64,000 nt of DNA from Microdon myrmicae. Taxonomy: Eukaryota; Arthropoda; Insecta; Diptera; Syrphidae. Shown piece by piece: positions 33,737 through 44,789 of this stretch. The stretch covers positions 86,352,738 to 86,416,737 of the forward strand of contig OZ007500.1 of NCBI GenBank assembly GCA_963931805.1. The letters are read 5' to 3'. Each line of letters opens with the position of its first letter. Positions within the stretch are counted from its first letter, which is position 1. The translations under genes were made by a program, and so were the position numbers. Under the pieces are notes generated by a model, which did no database searches, was not told the DNA's origin, and saw only the letters and a program-made list of their open reading frames with translations.

Positions 33737-34256
33737 GATCTTCCGGACTTCTTTATTCTGCAGGTACCGCAGAACGCTTCTCCTCACGAGTGGTAAGGGG
33801 CGATCAACCGGACTTCTTTATATTGCAGGTACCTCAGAACGCTGCGCCCCACCAATGGTCAGGAGAGATCAACCGGACTTCTTCATTCTGCAGTTACCTC
33901 ATAACATTTCTCCTCACGAGTGGTAAGGGGCGATCTTCCGGACTTCTTTATTCTGCAGGTATCGCAGAACGCTTCTCCTCACGAGTGGTAAGGGGCGATC
34001 AACCGGACTTCTACATTCTGCAGTTACCTCAGAACACTTCGCCTCACGAGTGATAAGGGGCGATCAACCGAACTCCTTTATATTGCAGGTACCTCGGAAC
34101 GCTGCGCCCCATTAGTGATAAGGGGCAATCAACCGGACTTCTTTATATTGCGGGTACCTCAGAACACTTCGCACCACCAGTGATAAGGGGCGATCAACCG
34201 GACTTCTTTATTCTGCAGGTACCTCAGAACACTTCGAGGCTTTAGTCTCTTCGAGT
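33737..34256. repeat. 65-bp minisatellite, eight units
   Basis: The anchor (C/G)GATC starts at 33737, 33802, 33867, 33932, 33997, 34062, 34127 and 34192, an exact 65-bp period with no indels. Each unit carries CCGGACTTCTT, CTGCAG(G/T)TACC and CAGAAC(A/G)CTTC. Units alternate between two variants (GATCTTCC and GATCAACC). The unit length is not a multiple of three. It lies directly upstream of a retroelement-like 5' region and may be part of it. Confidence 0.92.
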
Positions 34257-35384
34257 AGATTTGACGGGAAGAAGTGCCTCTACATTCGGCGTGTTTCTTA
34301 TAGGTATCCTTTTGACCAACCTGCGCTGGGAAAAATACAGCCCACTACGCTGTTGAGGTTTTGCGGACCAGCTGAGAGCCAGTCGTCCGTCTTCAACTAG
34401 AACAGCAGAAATAAGTGGTCCTTCGAACCGGATCACTAACAATTTTGGTCCCTCGAGCCGGATATTGGTAAAAGTAGGATGCCAACCACCAGATCGTCCA
34501 AATTGAAGAGGACGCCAATATGCCCCACTGAAGGAGCAACGACTGCCTACCGTGAGGCCTTCAAGAATATCTCCCGCATGTCCTGTGGGAGATCATACTG
34601 CACCTGTCCAAGTGCACAGCGGAAGAGGGGAACTTGGGTGCATCACTGGATCAGTGAAATCATGTCCTGATGGAGGAGCACCGACTACCTGCATTGAAGC
34701 AGTCCGCACCAAACCAGCCGCCCGCACGCGGGGAAGAATATCCCCCACATGTCCTGTGGGAGATCACACTGCACCTGTCCATGTGCACAGCGAAAGAGGG
34801 AAACTTGGGCGCATCACCGAAACGGTGAAATCATGACCTGATGGAGGAGCACCGACTAGCTGCAGTGAGGTAGTCCGCACCATGCCAGCCGACCCCATGA
34901 AGGGATGGATGTCTTCCACGCACCTTGTGAGAGGTCACATTGCCGGTATGCATTCCAGTAGAGGGGAAGCAGTTCCCTGCAGCGCCACCAGAACAAAAGA
35001 GAACCCCATCCACATCCCACACCCCCAGGCAGACAACCCTCATCTTCGAGTGAGAGAAAGTATATCGCAAAATTGTGGCGCGATTGATTCGATTAAAAAA
35101 GAAGGGTCAAGACTGAAGTAATGGCAGCCCGACGGGAGTTGAAAGTCGCCGAGGACGGGGCTAGAGTAGCGCGTGAAGAACTCCAATTCTTAGAAGCAAA
35201 TTCAGATCAAGAAAGGATGGTTGACGATTGAAATCTCACTAGACGAAAGGTAAAGAATGAGACAGTTGCGGCCTTACGCAATGAGAATACCATTAACACC
35301 TCTGGTCATGCGCAGGGCCAGCCCTCGAAGAGCTCGACGGAGGGAGAGGAAGTCCTGGGGCCAGAATGCCGGGCCTAGAAGAGA
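34257..35384 (+). mobile_element. Retroelement 5' / gag-like region with ~150-170-bp direct repeats
   Basis: The segment CCTTCGAACCGGATC / CCCTCGAGCCGGATA resembles sequence downstream of the primer-binding site in BEL/Pao elements (from memory, uncertain). Three degenerate direct units (34530-34676, 34677-34848, 34849-35000) share TGTCCTGTGGGAGATCA, CTGCACCTGTCCA and GATGGAGGAGCA. A short frame at 35121-35234 reads as an Ala/Glu/Arg-rich, coiled-coil-like peptide. It abuts LINE-D at 35385. Whether this is an LTR-element gag or the LINE-D upstream region is unresolved. Confidence 0.35.
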
Positions 35385-36906
35385 AATGGACACGCCTTAA
35401 AAATACTGTCATTAGTACCGCCAACTCCATCTTAGTCGTAGAGATCGGAGAGACTGGTTTGATGATGAGTGCAAACTAGCGACTGAACGTAAGAATGCTG
35501 CATACCGGGCAATGCAGCAGTCTCATAGGACGCGAGTGCGCGAGGAGAAATACAAAGAGCTCAGAAGTTCTGAAAAAAGACTTCACAGACAAAAGAAAAG
35601 TGCCTGGGAAAAAACCTTGTCTGTGAAATAGAGAAAACTAGAGAGCGAGGTCCGCACCAGGCGCAGAAGTTCTACCAAATAATCCGCAGTATGAAGCGAT
35701 ACACACCACCCTGCACTTACTACAAGCATAAAAAGGGTAATCTAATCACCGAAGGCATTCTGGAGCGATGGGAAGTGCACTTCAATGAATTGGTAAATGG
35801 TCAGCTCACAGAAGAATTGGAGGCCACACCAATGCAAGATCAAGACCAAATGCTGCCGCCACCAAGCATTGAGGAAAAATTAAAAGTCATTAGACAGCTC
35901 AAATCAAATAAAGCCCCTGGAGCTGATGGCATACCAGCTGAGCTGATCAAACAAGGAGGGACAGCGTTACATCACGCAATTCATGAGATCGTGGCGCACG
36001 TATGGAAGCAAGAGGCGATGCCGGAAGATTCCATGACTCTGCAATTACAAATAGAGGGACTACTGTCACCAAGTTCTGCCAGATACCCACCTACGCAGAT
36101 GACATCGACATCGCCGGTAGATCCGATTCGGCTGTACAGGACTCCTTCACCCAGATCGAACAGACGGCACAAAAACTGGGACTGTACATTAATAACGGGA
36201 AAACCAAGTACATGGCGGCAACTTCTGCGAAGAGAAGACCTAACGTTGGTCAAACTATCAGGGTAGTGGAGCACGAATTTGAAATAGTGCAATCCTTTAA
36301 CTACCTTGGGTCAATAGTAGCAATCGATAACAATATGGAAGAAGAAATTCGCGAACGGCTGATCAAATCCAACAAAGTTTACTATGGTCTATCAAGGCTT
36401 TTTTATCCCGAATTTTATCCACAACACCCAAGCTACTACTGTACAAGACCATCGTGTTACCAGTACTCATATATGGATCTGAGACCTGGGTGCTCAACAA
36501 AAGGCACTCTGAACTCTTAGCCGCGTTCGAGAGGAAGGTTTTAAGGAGAATTGTTGGCCCCGTATGTGAGGAAAGACGGTTCCAGAGACCTTACAACCAT
36601 GAGTTGTACGCGCTCTACCTTGAAGCTAACGTTCTAAGAAAAAGCAAGCTCGGTACACTCTGGTGGGCGGGACACCTAGCTCGAATGAGAGAAGAGGACC
36701 CTGTCCGGAAAGTCCTTCGTGGCAGGATGTATGGAAGGAGACAGGGCACAGACCTTGTCTGCGATGGAGGGATGGCGTAGACCAGGACGCCCAGAGCCTG
36801 CGAGTACCAAACTGGATGACATCGCTCGTAATCGGGACCGGTGGAGAGGTGCTAAATAAGGCCAAGACCGGATTCCGTTTGTAGTGCCGATGATGATGAT
36901 GATCAT
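35385..36906 (+). mobile_element. LINE-D (RTE-like), RT palm partly deleted
   Basis: It encodes WFDDECKLATERKNAAY (linker, 35450), SITRSMKRY-like then ITEGILERWEVHFNELV (35750), RQLKSNKAPGADGIPAELIK (35895), EIVAHVWKQEAMPED (35985), then, after a deletion, RGTTVTKFCQI and motif C TYADDIDIAGRSDS (36090), TKYMAATSAKR (36205), QSFNYLGSIVA (36290), and the C-terminal LRRIVGPVCEERRF (36540) and WWAGHLARMREEDPVRK (36660). The deletion removes motifs A and B. The 3' end is GCTAAATAAGGCCAAGACCG... AGTGCCGATG with (GAT)n, identical in layout to the SINE tails. Non-functional copy of the likely SINE driver. Confidence 0.85.
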
Positions 36907-37364
36907 GATAAGAGTGAACATTATAAAGGTGAATAGTAAAGGACTGTATGATACAGCCTTGCGGCAGTATAAGAGTAAATATAAAGGGTTTTACAAAAGG
37001 GACAAATCTATTATACATTAATACCAATGCAAACATAAACTTTTCTTCAGGATCAGTCAATTAAAAATGCCATTCAAGATTTACAGTTTTATATATCGCT
37101 ACTCTCCAATACAATGCCTGCGGACTAAACCTTTAAGCACATTCCTGATTCTACCCCTAAAAATCGCATGCCGACATTTATTCCGCGGGCAGGATCGACG
37201 TACCACGTCTTCTGTGTAATGTGACATGCGCTGATGAATTTGCATCTGTTGTCTGTGCTTAACATTAGCACTCATGTTGTGGTCGCATTTATTATCTTGT
37301 TGATTTGCGCCGCGAGCACACAGCGCTTCTGGGATCTGTGTTACACATTTTCTGCAAACGCGGG
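36907..37364. other. Unassigned region
   Basis: I see no gene, RNA or repeat that I can support here. Confidence 0.4.
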
Positions 37365-37645
37365 CAGGTCAATAAGTCCTTAGAAAATCTAAGACATGGT
37401 GCTTGTAGTATCGCTAATGGTCTGTTTTTAGTAAGCATCATTCCTCACTACGTATCTGTCAAATACAATATATAAATACCTTGTAGATATCTGATAAAGT
37501 GGCTATAAAAAAAAAAAGAATCTGCGATGGATGTCGCATTTGCTCTCAGCTGAGAACAAACGCAAGCGCGTGGCATCTTCTAAGTCCTTAGAAACACCAA
37601 CGATGGCGCTCGTAGCAGGAGGTACGAGGGGGTATCGATGTATAA
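37365..37645 (+). mobile_element. Mariner 5' fragment, duplicate of the next element
   Basis: GGTCAATAAGTCCTTAGAAA followed by TCGCTAATGGTCTGTTTTTA and a GTCGCATTTGCTCTCAGCTG block repeats the left part of the element starting at 37650. It ends near GGTACGAGGGGG, just before the next copy. Non-coding. Confidence 0.6.
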
Positions 37646-38127
37646 GGGTAGGTCAATAAGAAATGCCTACGAGGGCGCTGGTAGCTTCGCTAATGGTCTG
37701 TTTTTAGTAAGCATCATTGCATGTTAAATTGGGTATGAAAAAAAATATCGGCGAGATGGGTTCCGCATTTGCTCTCAGCTGACAACTTTTGGAGCGGATG
37801 CGTCGCTACCCAGATGAGTTTTTACGCAGGTTAATAACTGTGGACGAAACATGGATAGACCACTACACTCCCGAGACGAAAGAACAGTCAAAACAGTGGG
37901 TTGTTAAAGGCGGATGGGCTACAAAAAAGGTAAAGACAGTGAAATCAGCTGGAAAGTTTATGGTTACTGTGTTTTGGAATGCACGTGGCATTATCTTCAT
38001 TGACTATTTTGAGAAGGAACAGACGGTAACTGGACAGTATTATGCGTTATTGTTAGGTCAGCTAAATGGGAAAGTAAAAGAAAATCGTTCTCATTTGAGG
38101 AAAAAACAAGTCCTCTTTCCCCAAGAT

Positions 38128-38196
38128 TTTTTTTTTAATACACAAACTCACGTACAAAAGGGGATTTTGGTGTACCCTTAAATCTCAGAGCACAGT
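38128..38196 (-). mobile_element. LINE-B 3' stub inside mariner
   Basis: Reversed LINE-B terminus: CTCTGAGATTTAAGGGTACAC... TTTTGTACGTGAGTTTGTG and an A run (T8 on the plus strand). It splits the mariner catalytic region right after the second Asp. Confidence 0.7.
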
Positions 38197-38412
38197 GCGA
38201 GCGCACAAGTGCGTACGTACGCAATTTTAATGGCTAAAATTGAGGAATTGAAGTTTGAATTGATATACCATCCACCGTATTCACCAGATCTGGCCCCGAG
38301 TGAGTTGTTATTTTCAAATTTAAAAAAATGGCTCAGCGGGCCACGGTTTACATCAAATGAAGAGGTCATCGCACACACAAATGCTTATTTTGAGGAACTA
38401 CCACAATCATTT

Positions 38413-38525
38413 GGCGCAAGGCTAATAACCTTGCCCGGAAAAACAAATAATTATGGAAAATTTAACAAGCCTCAGACTTGTTAAATAAGGCCAAGACCGG
38501 ATCCCGGTTGTAGTACCGATGATAA
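38413..38525 (+). mobile_element. 5'-truncated LINE-D-tailed SINE
   Basis: It has GGCGCAAGGCTAATAACC, GGAAAATTTAACAAGCCTC, then AATAAGGCCAAGACCGG and CGATGATAATG. It has no tRNA head. The TSD is unclear. Inserted in the mariner C-terminal coding region. Confidence 0.8.
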
Positions 38526-39058
38526 TGAAGGCTTAAAAAAGGGACGTCTGGCAAAGTGTATTGAACTGTTGAGAATAATGAGAAATAAAAAAAAAGTTGC
38601 CAAACAAAAAAAAAAAATGTTTTTCTATCCTTTTCTAAAGACTTATTGACCTTCCCTCGTATCTCTTGTCAGGCGGGCATTACAGACCTTTCTTGAATTT
38701 GGATCTGAGTAGATATCGTCTAAAACACCCGAGTTCTGTCAGGAATTGGAGCATTAAAAAATCGGCCTCGCCTTGTAGTCTATTCGTCCATTCTCTGATA
38801 TTTGGTATTATTGCGTATGTCCATCATCCTGTGACAGCTGTGTCCCATTTCTGCTACCAAAGTGGAAGGCTTCGCTTCTAGGTATTTTGGTCTAATGTCG
38901 TTTTTCTGAAACCTCACTTGCATTCCATTTTTAACAATATTGACTCAAATTTCAAAACTTCTAAACCAAATACTTGATTCCAGTTAATTAATATGTTATT
39001 AAATCTATATGATAGGATACAAAAACAAATTCGTACCTGCAGTAATGAATTTTATATA

Positions 39059-39265
39059 TGGGTGGACTGAAAAGTTTCCGACCTCAACGTGAAGATAGCG
39101 GCAACCGTCAATAACTCAAACGACAGTCAAATAGCAACTACTCGTCCAAATTGGCTGAAATTTTGGTAAGTAACTGTCAAAAGACGCACAACTACATTCA
39201 CTAGCTTTTATTGACGACTGCCGCGATCTCCACGTTGAGGGCGGAAACTTTTCAGCCCACCCTCG
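39059..39265. mobile_element. Complete mariner-type MITE (207 bp, TA flanks)
   Basis: Inverted ends TGGGTGGACTGAAAAGTTTCC at the left and the reverse complement of GAGGGTGGGCTGAAAAGTTT at the right extend inward as an imperfect match of about 60 bp (TCAACGTG, CGTCAATAA). TA lies outside both ends. The terminal repeat resembles the right end of the mariner at 46208-46234. It has no coding capacity. Halves occur at 20143-20300 and 60388-60472. Confidence 0.85.
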
Positions 39266-39316
39266 TAGCTGAATCTCTGAATCTCTGCGTTCATCCGTGC
39301 GTCTGAAGTTTGTTTG

Positions 39317-39670
39317 TTATAAGAATATTTTTTTTATAAAATCGACATATTTGGTAGGTATGTAATAATATTTTTCTATTATATACAAGCACTTTCTGCG
39401 GACGAAAAAAGATCCGTGCAGTTCGCCTGGAGATCCATACATATCCCGCGGCTGAGAAAATAATTCTTGCATTCCGAGCAGAGTATCTGCAACATTTGCA
39501 GATCTATGATACGAGTAGGATAACAATAAATGTGAAGTTGATAAAGATTTTCCACAGGGATATATTAAATTGTCTATCAACCAGCTGTGAATTATAAACG
39601 AAGTAAAAATATTACGCTTCTGACAGCTGATTATCGAGCATATGAACAATATTATCCTGCAGAGTCGCAA
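39317..39670 (-). CDS. Orphan ORF, possible exon
   Basis: A 117-codon minus-strand frame. The part around SANVADTLLGMQELFSQPRD is balanced in composition and preceded by a pyrimidine-rich stretch and AG, like a splice acceptor, but no good donor follows and the start is unconvincing. It matches no repeat in the window. It may be a single exon or chance. Confidence 0.2.
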   Translation of the reverse strand: MRLCRIILFICSIISCQKRNIFTSFIIHSWLIDNLIYPCGKSLSTSHLLLSYSYHRSANVADTLLGMQELFSQPRDMYGSPGELHGSFFVRRKCLYIIEKYYYIPTKYVDFIKKIFL

Positions 39671-39747
39671 TAGTACCCTATTTGTTTGTTACATATATCA
39701 CAAAGTGAACCACAGATATTTATCTTAGATAGCACTAGTTATTGAAG

Positions 39748-39876
39748 ATGAGAATTCTTATAGCAAACGTAACCTCGTTACAGTTTAAATTTGACTGCAA
39801 TAAGTGTTCAGTTCACATGTGCTATAGGTGTGGCATCGCTCAATGCAATAACCGAATATGTAGGGGATGTGGTTAG
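39748..39876 (+). CDS. Small cysteine-rich ORF (42 codons)
   Basis: An ATG with an upstream in-frame stop opens a 42-codon frame. It contains FDCNKCSVHMCYRCG, then an AQCNNRICRGCG block, before a TAG. The spacing CX2C-X4-CX2C-X4-C-X4-C-X2-C is like a zinc-binding module. No family is recognised. It may be an exon or a pseudogene scrap of a larger protein. Confidence 0.25.
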   Translation: MRILIANVTSLQFKFDCNKCSVHMCYRCGIAQCNNRICRGCG

Positions 39877-39879
39877 GGC

Positions 39880-42310
39880 TTATGGAAATGTTTACATGTT
39901 TCTGTAGTTGATACGAAAGTTGGAATTTAAAAAGTGTCAGAAGTACGAAAGCAACTGAAACTGATGCAGTATGGAGGAATAAAAAAGAGTAGTGGGAGTA
40001 GCTTCGCAGCCTCTATTGATTAACTGGAATCAAGAGCGTCGTTCAGAAGTTTCAATTTTTGAATCAAGATTATTAGAAATGAAATATGAATGAGATTTTT
40101 TAAAAAAGACGTCAGCAAGAGTCTCGCAGAGGGCGTATTTTCAATTTTTTTTTTGATTTTTATTGTTATCTGTCAAAGGATGACAGGTATGTAATTTTCC
40201 GATGTCAAGATAATGCTCTATTCCAAATGACACCTCTTCTAGGAGGCAACATTGCGCACAACCAAATCGGATAGAGAATAAACTATTTACCAGAATCGTT
40301 TTGGACATCATCAATAAAAATAATCAGACTATCGCCTTACATACAAAAGAATAACATGCGATTCCTAGAAAAATGCCTGAGTCTCCTGAAAATGTGTGTC
40401 AGTTTATTTCACTCTCCCCAGTTTCTCATCAATATATTCATGATATATATGCTGATCACATGGAAAATAAACACTTTCCAATTCATACAGTCAATTCGAA
40501 GACTGATTATTTCAGCAGCAGGACCTCACGAAGCAAGTACCGCGACGAATTAATTTTAATTTAAGCGAAATGATTTGTAAGGCAAATTCATTGAAAGAAA
40601 AACGCTATCAAATAGCTCCTTTGCTTTCGTCAGTTGTTGACAAGAACGAATTTAAAAAACTCACCAAGAGACTCTACCATCACTGCATCCCTGTGCAATA
40701 GCCAGTAGGCAATAGGCAGCAGGCAAGAGGCAACAGAAATCAAAATTCATTGAGAATAAAGGGGAAGCTCAAATGAAGTCGGTTACGGTCTTTATTCAAA
40801 TACTACAAATTGAAAAAGCAAAAGTGAAACGAACTTCCGAATAATGAATGTTAATTGTATTTTTCAAGAATAGCTGGCTGGCTGAATTAGACATTCGACA
40901 AATTGTCTGTGAATTTTAATAGCAGTCCTAGCTCTGTTTTATGTAAACTCCTTGTCTATATGCATACAGGGGTTCAGACAATGAAGGTCGGACTGCATTA
41001 AAAGTATACTACGTGCCCTGTAGAGGGACTATAGACAATGAAATCGGTGAGATAGAATTGCTGATTCTACTCTGAAAACAGTTTGAATATTATGTTAACA
41101 TCCAGAAACCAAGGATCCCCACCAGGATGTCCCCTGTTTTTGAAAACTTTATTATAACTTTCTTTTTTTAAAAACACAATAAATTAGGATGAATGATATT
41201 CAGGACAAATATCATCCACCACAACCTTGTTGAAAATATTTCGATCTCTTTTATTCGTACAAGCCGATGGGGGGGGTTCTCTTTGTGGTTTGAATACATG
41301 GTATACATTATACAGGACGAACGTAATTTATTCTAATGATGCAAATTACCAGGAAGAGCTGTTGAAAAAGAGAGTTTTTCAATTGCTGCTCATTGTCAAA
41401 CACACTGGTGAAAGCATTTTCAGAATATTCATTTTCGTGTCAATTATCAACGATTGTTAGGACCTCAACAATTCTTGGAAATTTTTTTCACACGAAACGG
41501 GTGCACAAAAAAGGGGCTGAAGTACTCTTAAATGTCGGCACAAACAAATTAAGTACCTCATTGAAAGCAGCCCATCCCGTCCAACCTAAGCCATACGTAT
41601 CCTGGGTGGGTTCCAATGTTCGCACCCCCAAGGGAAATTTTGTCGATACATAATACGAACGGCAGAGAGAGAGGATTGGTGATTGATTGGTGCGAACCTT
41701 AGCCAAGTATCTCCACTCCAAGGCGGAAATAGTTTGATGGAGACATTTTTCCGAACGCAATGCGAATAAAAATTAAAAAAAATTAATATCCAATAATTGT
41801 TATAAAATGTATTATTACAAAAAATAGAGCTTCCTTGTGCTCAATTTTTCCTTTTTCTATGATATGGTAAATGAAAGGTAAATTTTTAACATCGAATATT
41901 CAGCCCGAACTAACCTAACTAACTTAACTTTGCTTGCCAAGTAAACTTAGATGTCGAAGATAGCATCACAATTCGCCAAGAAAATGAAATGTTTTACAGT
42001 GTAAAGTACAATTACCACTGTGGTTTTTTGCTACGAGGCGTATCAATGATACGAGAGTTTCGCCTTAATCAATGCAACATTTGTGATTTAACCAGTTGTT
42101 TGTTTGAAAACTACATCTATATATAGAAATGGCAGAATTTTGTGCATGTCGACTCTTTCTGCCATACCTGAAATTTTGTTAATATCTAATATTAAAATTG
42201 TAATTCTGACGAGAACAAAAATATATTAGTAAATTTTATTATATTTCGAGCTAAGGACCAAATGAAACAAACAAGTAAACAGTATAACTGATTTGAGGTA
42301 GATTCATCCA
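39880..42310. other. Unassigned region
   Basis: No gene or known repeat is supported. A short degenerate run of AGGCAATAGGCAGCAGGCAAG-type units occurs at 40703-40733. AT-rich, with several small unconvincing frames. Confidence 0.4.
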
Positions 42311-42381
42311 TTCAAGGACGAGAACGTTGCGGCCTTGTGTGTAGGGCGTTAGAATATATTCACAGCTAGACCTGCTTGTCG

Positions 42382-42584
42382 ATGTTGGGTTTGACCTTGA
42401 GGAGATCGGATCGGCTGGTCAAGCGTGGAGGGAGAGTCCACAAGACAGGGAACGATGGCGGAGTCGTGTCGGTGAGGTCATGAACTTCCGGGTTCCTACA
42501 GGCCAATAAATAATAATAATAATACAATAGTATATACTGAGAAGAATTTACCGCTACACCACCTTTCATCATTAAATAATAATA
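42382..42584 (+). mobile_element. 5'-truncated LINE-C with 14-bp TSD and extra 3' sequence
   Basis: The LINE-C C-terminal end (ACCTTGAGGAGATCGGATCG to CAGGCCAATAAATAATAAT) is followed by about 50 bp that does not belong to LINE-C and then a second AATAATAAT tail. The TSD AGACCTGCTTGTCG is at 42368-42381 and 42585-42598. The extra piece fits a 3' transduction. Inserted in the LINE-A 5' leader. Confidence 0.82.
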
Positions 42585-42898
42585 AGACCTGCTTGTCGTA
42601 AGAGGCGACTAAAGGCGAAGTGGTAGGTGGGGTTACAACGCCCTGTCGCCTGGTCAAATACCACCCCATCAAGCTATAGGCTCCGTGAAAAGGTCGGAAG
42701 AAATCCCTAGCCATCTTTCGGGGCTTGGCTGATGGACGGGTTCGAGAAAAGATTGGTTTAGGTGGAAAGTCGGTCCCAAGGCAAGATACCACCCCGTCAC
42801 GCTGTACATTCCGCGATATCCTCGGGAGAAATGTTCAACTATGTTTCGGGTCTATGACGGATGGCCCGGACTGACACAGAAATAAGCCATGATGGTAC

Positions 42899-43165
42899 TG
42901 TGACGTTTCTAACAGATACACACACATTACACAAGCAAATAGTGAAGAACACTGAACGAAAATCGAATAAGAAAATACATCAGAGCCGTATACCATAGCG
43001 ATAACATAACAATTCACATCAGTGGAATATAGTCGAGTTTAAAAATCAAATTTTAAACACGGCCAGTAGCCTGATGGGTAACGCTTAGGTACAATTTTTG
43101 GTGATTCTAACTGTCATAGCGTCAGTTCAAACCGCAAGTTCTTCAGTAACATCCCAAACGCTATA
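42899..43165 (+). mobile_element. tRNA-like repeat element, copy 2
   Basis: The same element as at 23584-23843 and 57428-57698, on the plus strand. It contains GGCCAGTAGCCTGATGGGTA (A-box-like) at about 43061 and CAGTTCAAACC (degraded B box) at 43122. It splits the LINE-A leader between GGTAC and GTACC, which leaves only a 4-bp repeat (GTAC). Confidence 0.65.
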
Positions 43166-43292
43166 GTACCTTCTGAGATAACAAATTCCGCAGGACGGGC
43201 CCATGTCAGTGGGAACACCATGCAAATAGTCTGATAAATAACCAAACTTCCCGAAGTTCGTCATCGCGTAATCGGGTTCGTTCTCGAAATTC

Positions 43293-43602
43293 TGTCGGCG
43301 TTCGACTGATAATGGCCTTTTGTAACATCATGGGCATCGGTTTCACCAATACGAATGTAAACGCCGTGCACCAATATTTGCAAACAGCAAAACCTGACAT
43401 CCTTGCCCTAACTGAGACACATGTCGTTTGGTCAACTGATTCGACATATCTTCGTTCGACTGATAACGACATTTTGTAACATTAGGGTCTTCGGATTTCA
43501 CGAATGTAAGCCCCTACCACCAATATTTGCAAACAGCGAAACCCGATATTCTTGCCCTAACTGAGACCCAGGACATTTCGTCAACTGATTCGACATATCT
43601 TG
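43293..43602 (+). repeat. Tandem duplication within LINE-A endonuclease
   Basis: The roughly 155-bp block TCGACTGATAA... through TTCGACATATCTT occurs at 43295-43450 and again at 43457-43600. The two units are diverged, so the duplication is not recent. Confidence 0.7.
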
Positions 43603-44466
43603 CTGCGTCTTCACGCGGTCCGATCTGACTTGCCAGAGGATGGAGGCTTTGGAACCCAATAACATGGACATCGTACGGTTGAGGGTCGTGCTGAGGAATT
43701 CTGTTAAATTTCTTTGTTGTCTTTACCGCTCCCCGAATGACGATCAACTAGCGACATTTTTCGAGTATTATTCACGTATCATCAACTGGATACAGATCAA
43801 CCACCCGGGTTCTGAAATTGTCATCCTCGGCGATTTCAATAGACGCAACTCCGGCTGGGTGGTACATTCTAACAGAATCGGCGAGGCAAGTAGGCTGGCG
43901 GAAATGTTCGCTATTAGCTGCAATTTGACTCAACTAATGGAGCGAGTGCCGGATACCCGATTATGCGAATATCCTGGATCTATTTTTGAGATCCGAGCCG
44001 ACCATTTATACCGTGGAAGTTGTTGGGCCATTGGGAAACTCGGATTACTGCTTGGTATCGGTTGTGCAACCACTTGCATTTCAAACGAATAAGCGAGCTA
44101 AGCAGTTTCGCCATGTATAGGCGTATGGGGCTGCAAACTGGGGCGATTTGCGAGATTTCTTCGCGTCCTTTGCGTGGTCGGAGGTCTGCGGTCGGAGATT
44201 ATTCTTCTCGGGATGGAGTTTTACAGCATTCCATTAAACGAAATTCATCTGATAAACCTTGGTTTAATAAAAAATGCGAGGAGATTACAGCGGCAAAAAA
44301 TTGAGTTTTAAAAACAACCAAACCCGCCGAGGTTAACAGAACGAATCAGAAGCGCGTGCAACCAGGCGATTGATACCGCGAAGAAGGCTTATAACGACAG
44401 AATGACCAATAAACTCCTTGAGTGCCCAAGTGGTTTGCGTCCCTTCTGTTCAATGGCAAGGACTTC

Positions 44467-44640
44467 ATCATCATCATCGGCACTACAACCGGGGACCGGT
44501 CTTGGCCTTATTTAGCAAGTGCTGAAGCTTGTTAAAGTTTCCATAATAATTTGTTTTTCCGGGCAAGGTCATTAGTCTTGCGCCAGAGGCTCCCCGACGG
44601 GGAATCGAACCCCGGTCTTCCGCGTGACAGGCGGGTATAC
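44467..44640 (-). mobile_element. tRNA-Asp SINE, head truncated, 12-bp TSD
   Basis: A minus-strand copy with (GAT)n tail at the left, body, and a tRNA head that stops at GTATACCCGCC, so the first roughly 20 bases of the tRNA are missing. The TSD GGCAA(G/A)GACTTC is at 44455-44466 and 44641-44652. Inserted in LINE-A coding sequence. Confidence 0.9.
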
Positions 44641-44789
44641 GGCAAAGACTTCGCTTCCTCCCTTTTCCCCCCCACTAGTGATGGGTAGCGGGATGTTAGT
44701 CACACATTTAAAAGATAAAGCCGACGTGTTCGCGATTTTTTTTCCCCAAACTAGCCTTGATGCCGGTCTTTTGGAGCCAGCTGTGATCG

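Larger units (their letters stand above)
37650..38670 (+). mobile_element. Mariner with LINE-B and SINE insertions
   Basis: The left end AGGGTAGGTCAATAAG and right end CTTATTGACCTTCCCTCGTA are inverted repeats. The transposase C-terminal half is legible: MRRYPDEFLRRLITVDETW (first Asp), VMVTVFWNARGIIFIDY-like, a block ending PQD (second Asp) just before a LINE-B stub, then KIEELKFELIYHPPYSPDLAPSE (third position Glu instead of Asp), and LSGPRFTSNEEVIAHTNAYF. The N-terminal helix-turn-helix part is deleted. A tRNA-SINE-type tail sits near the C-terminus. Inactive. Confidence 0.78.

Noticed and set aside
33737..34256. CRISPR-like array
   Set aside because: Whole 65-bp units are repeated with no unique spacers, and the context is eukaryotic. 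It is a minisatellite.
35981..36292. Minus-strand ORFs over LINE-D RT (also 63586-63990 plus strand)
   Set aside because: They are antisense shadows of the RT motif C region in both LINE-D copies.
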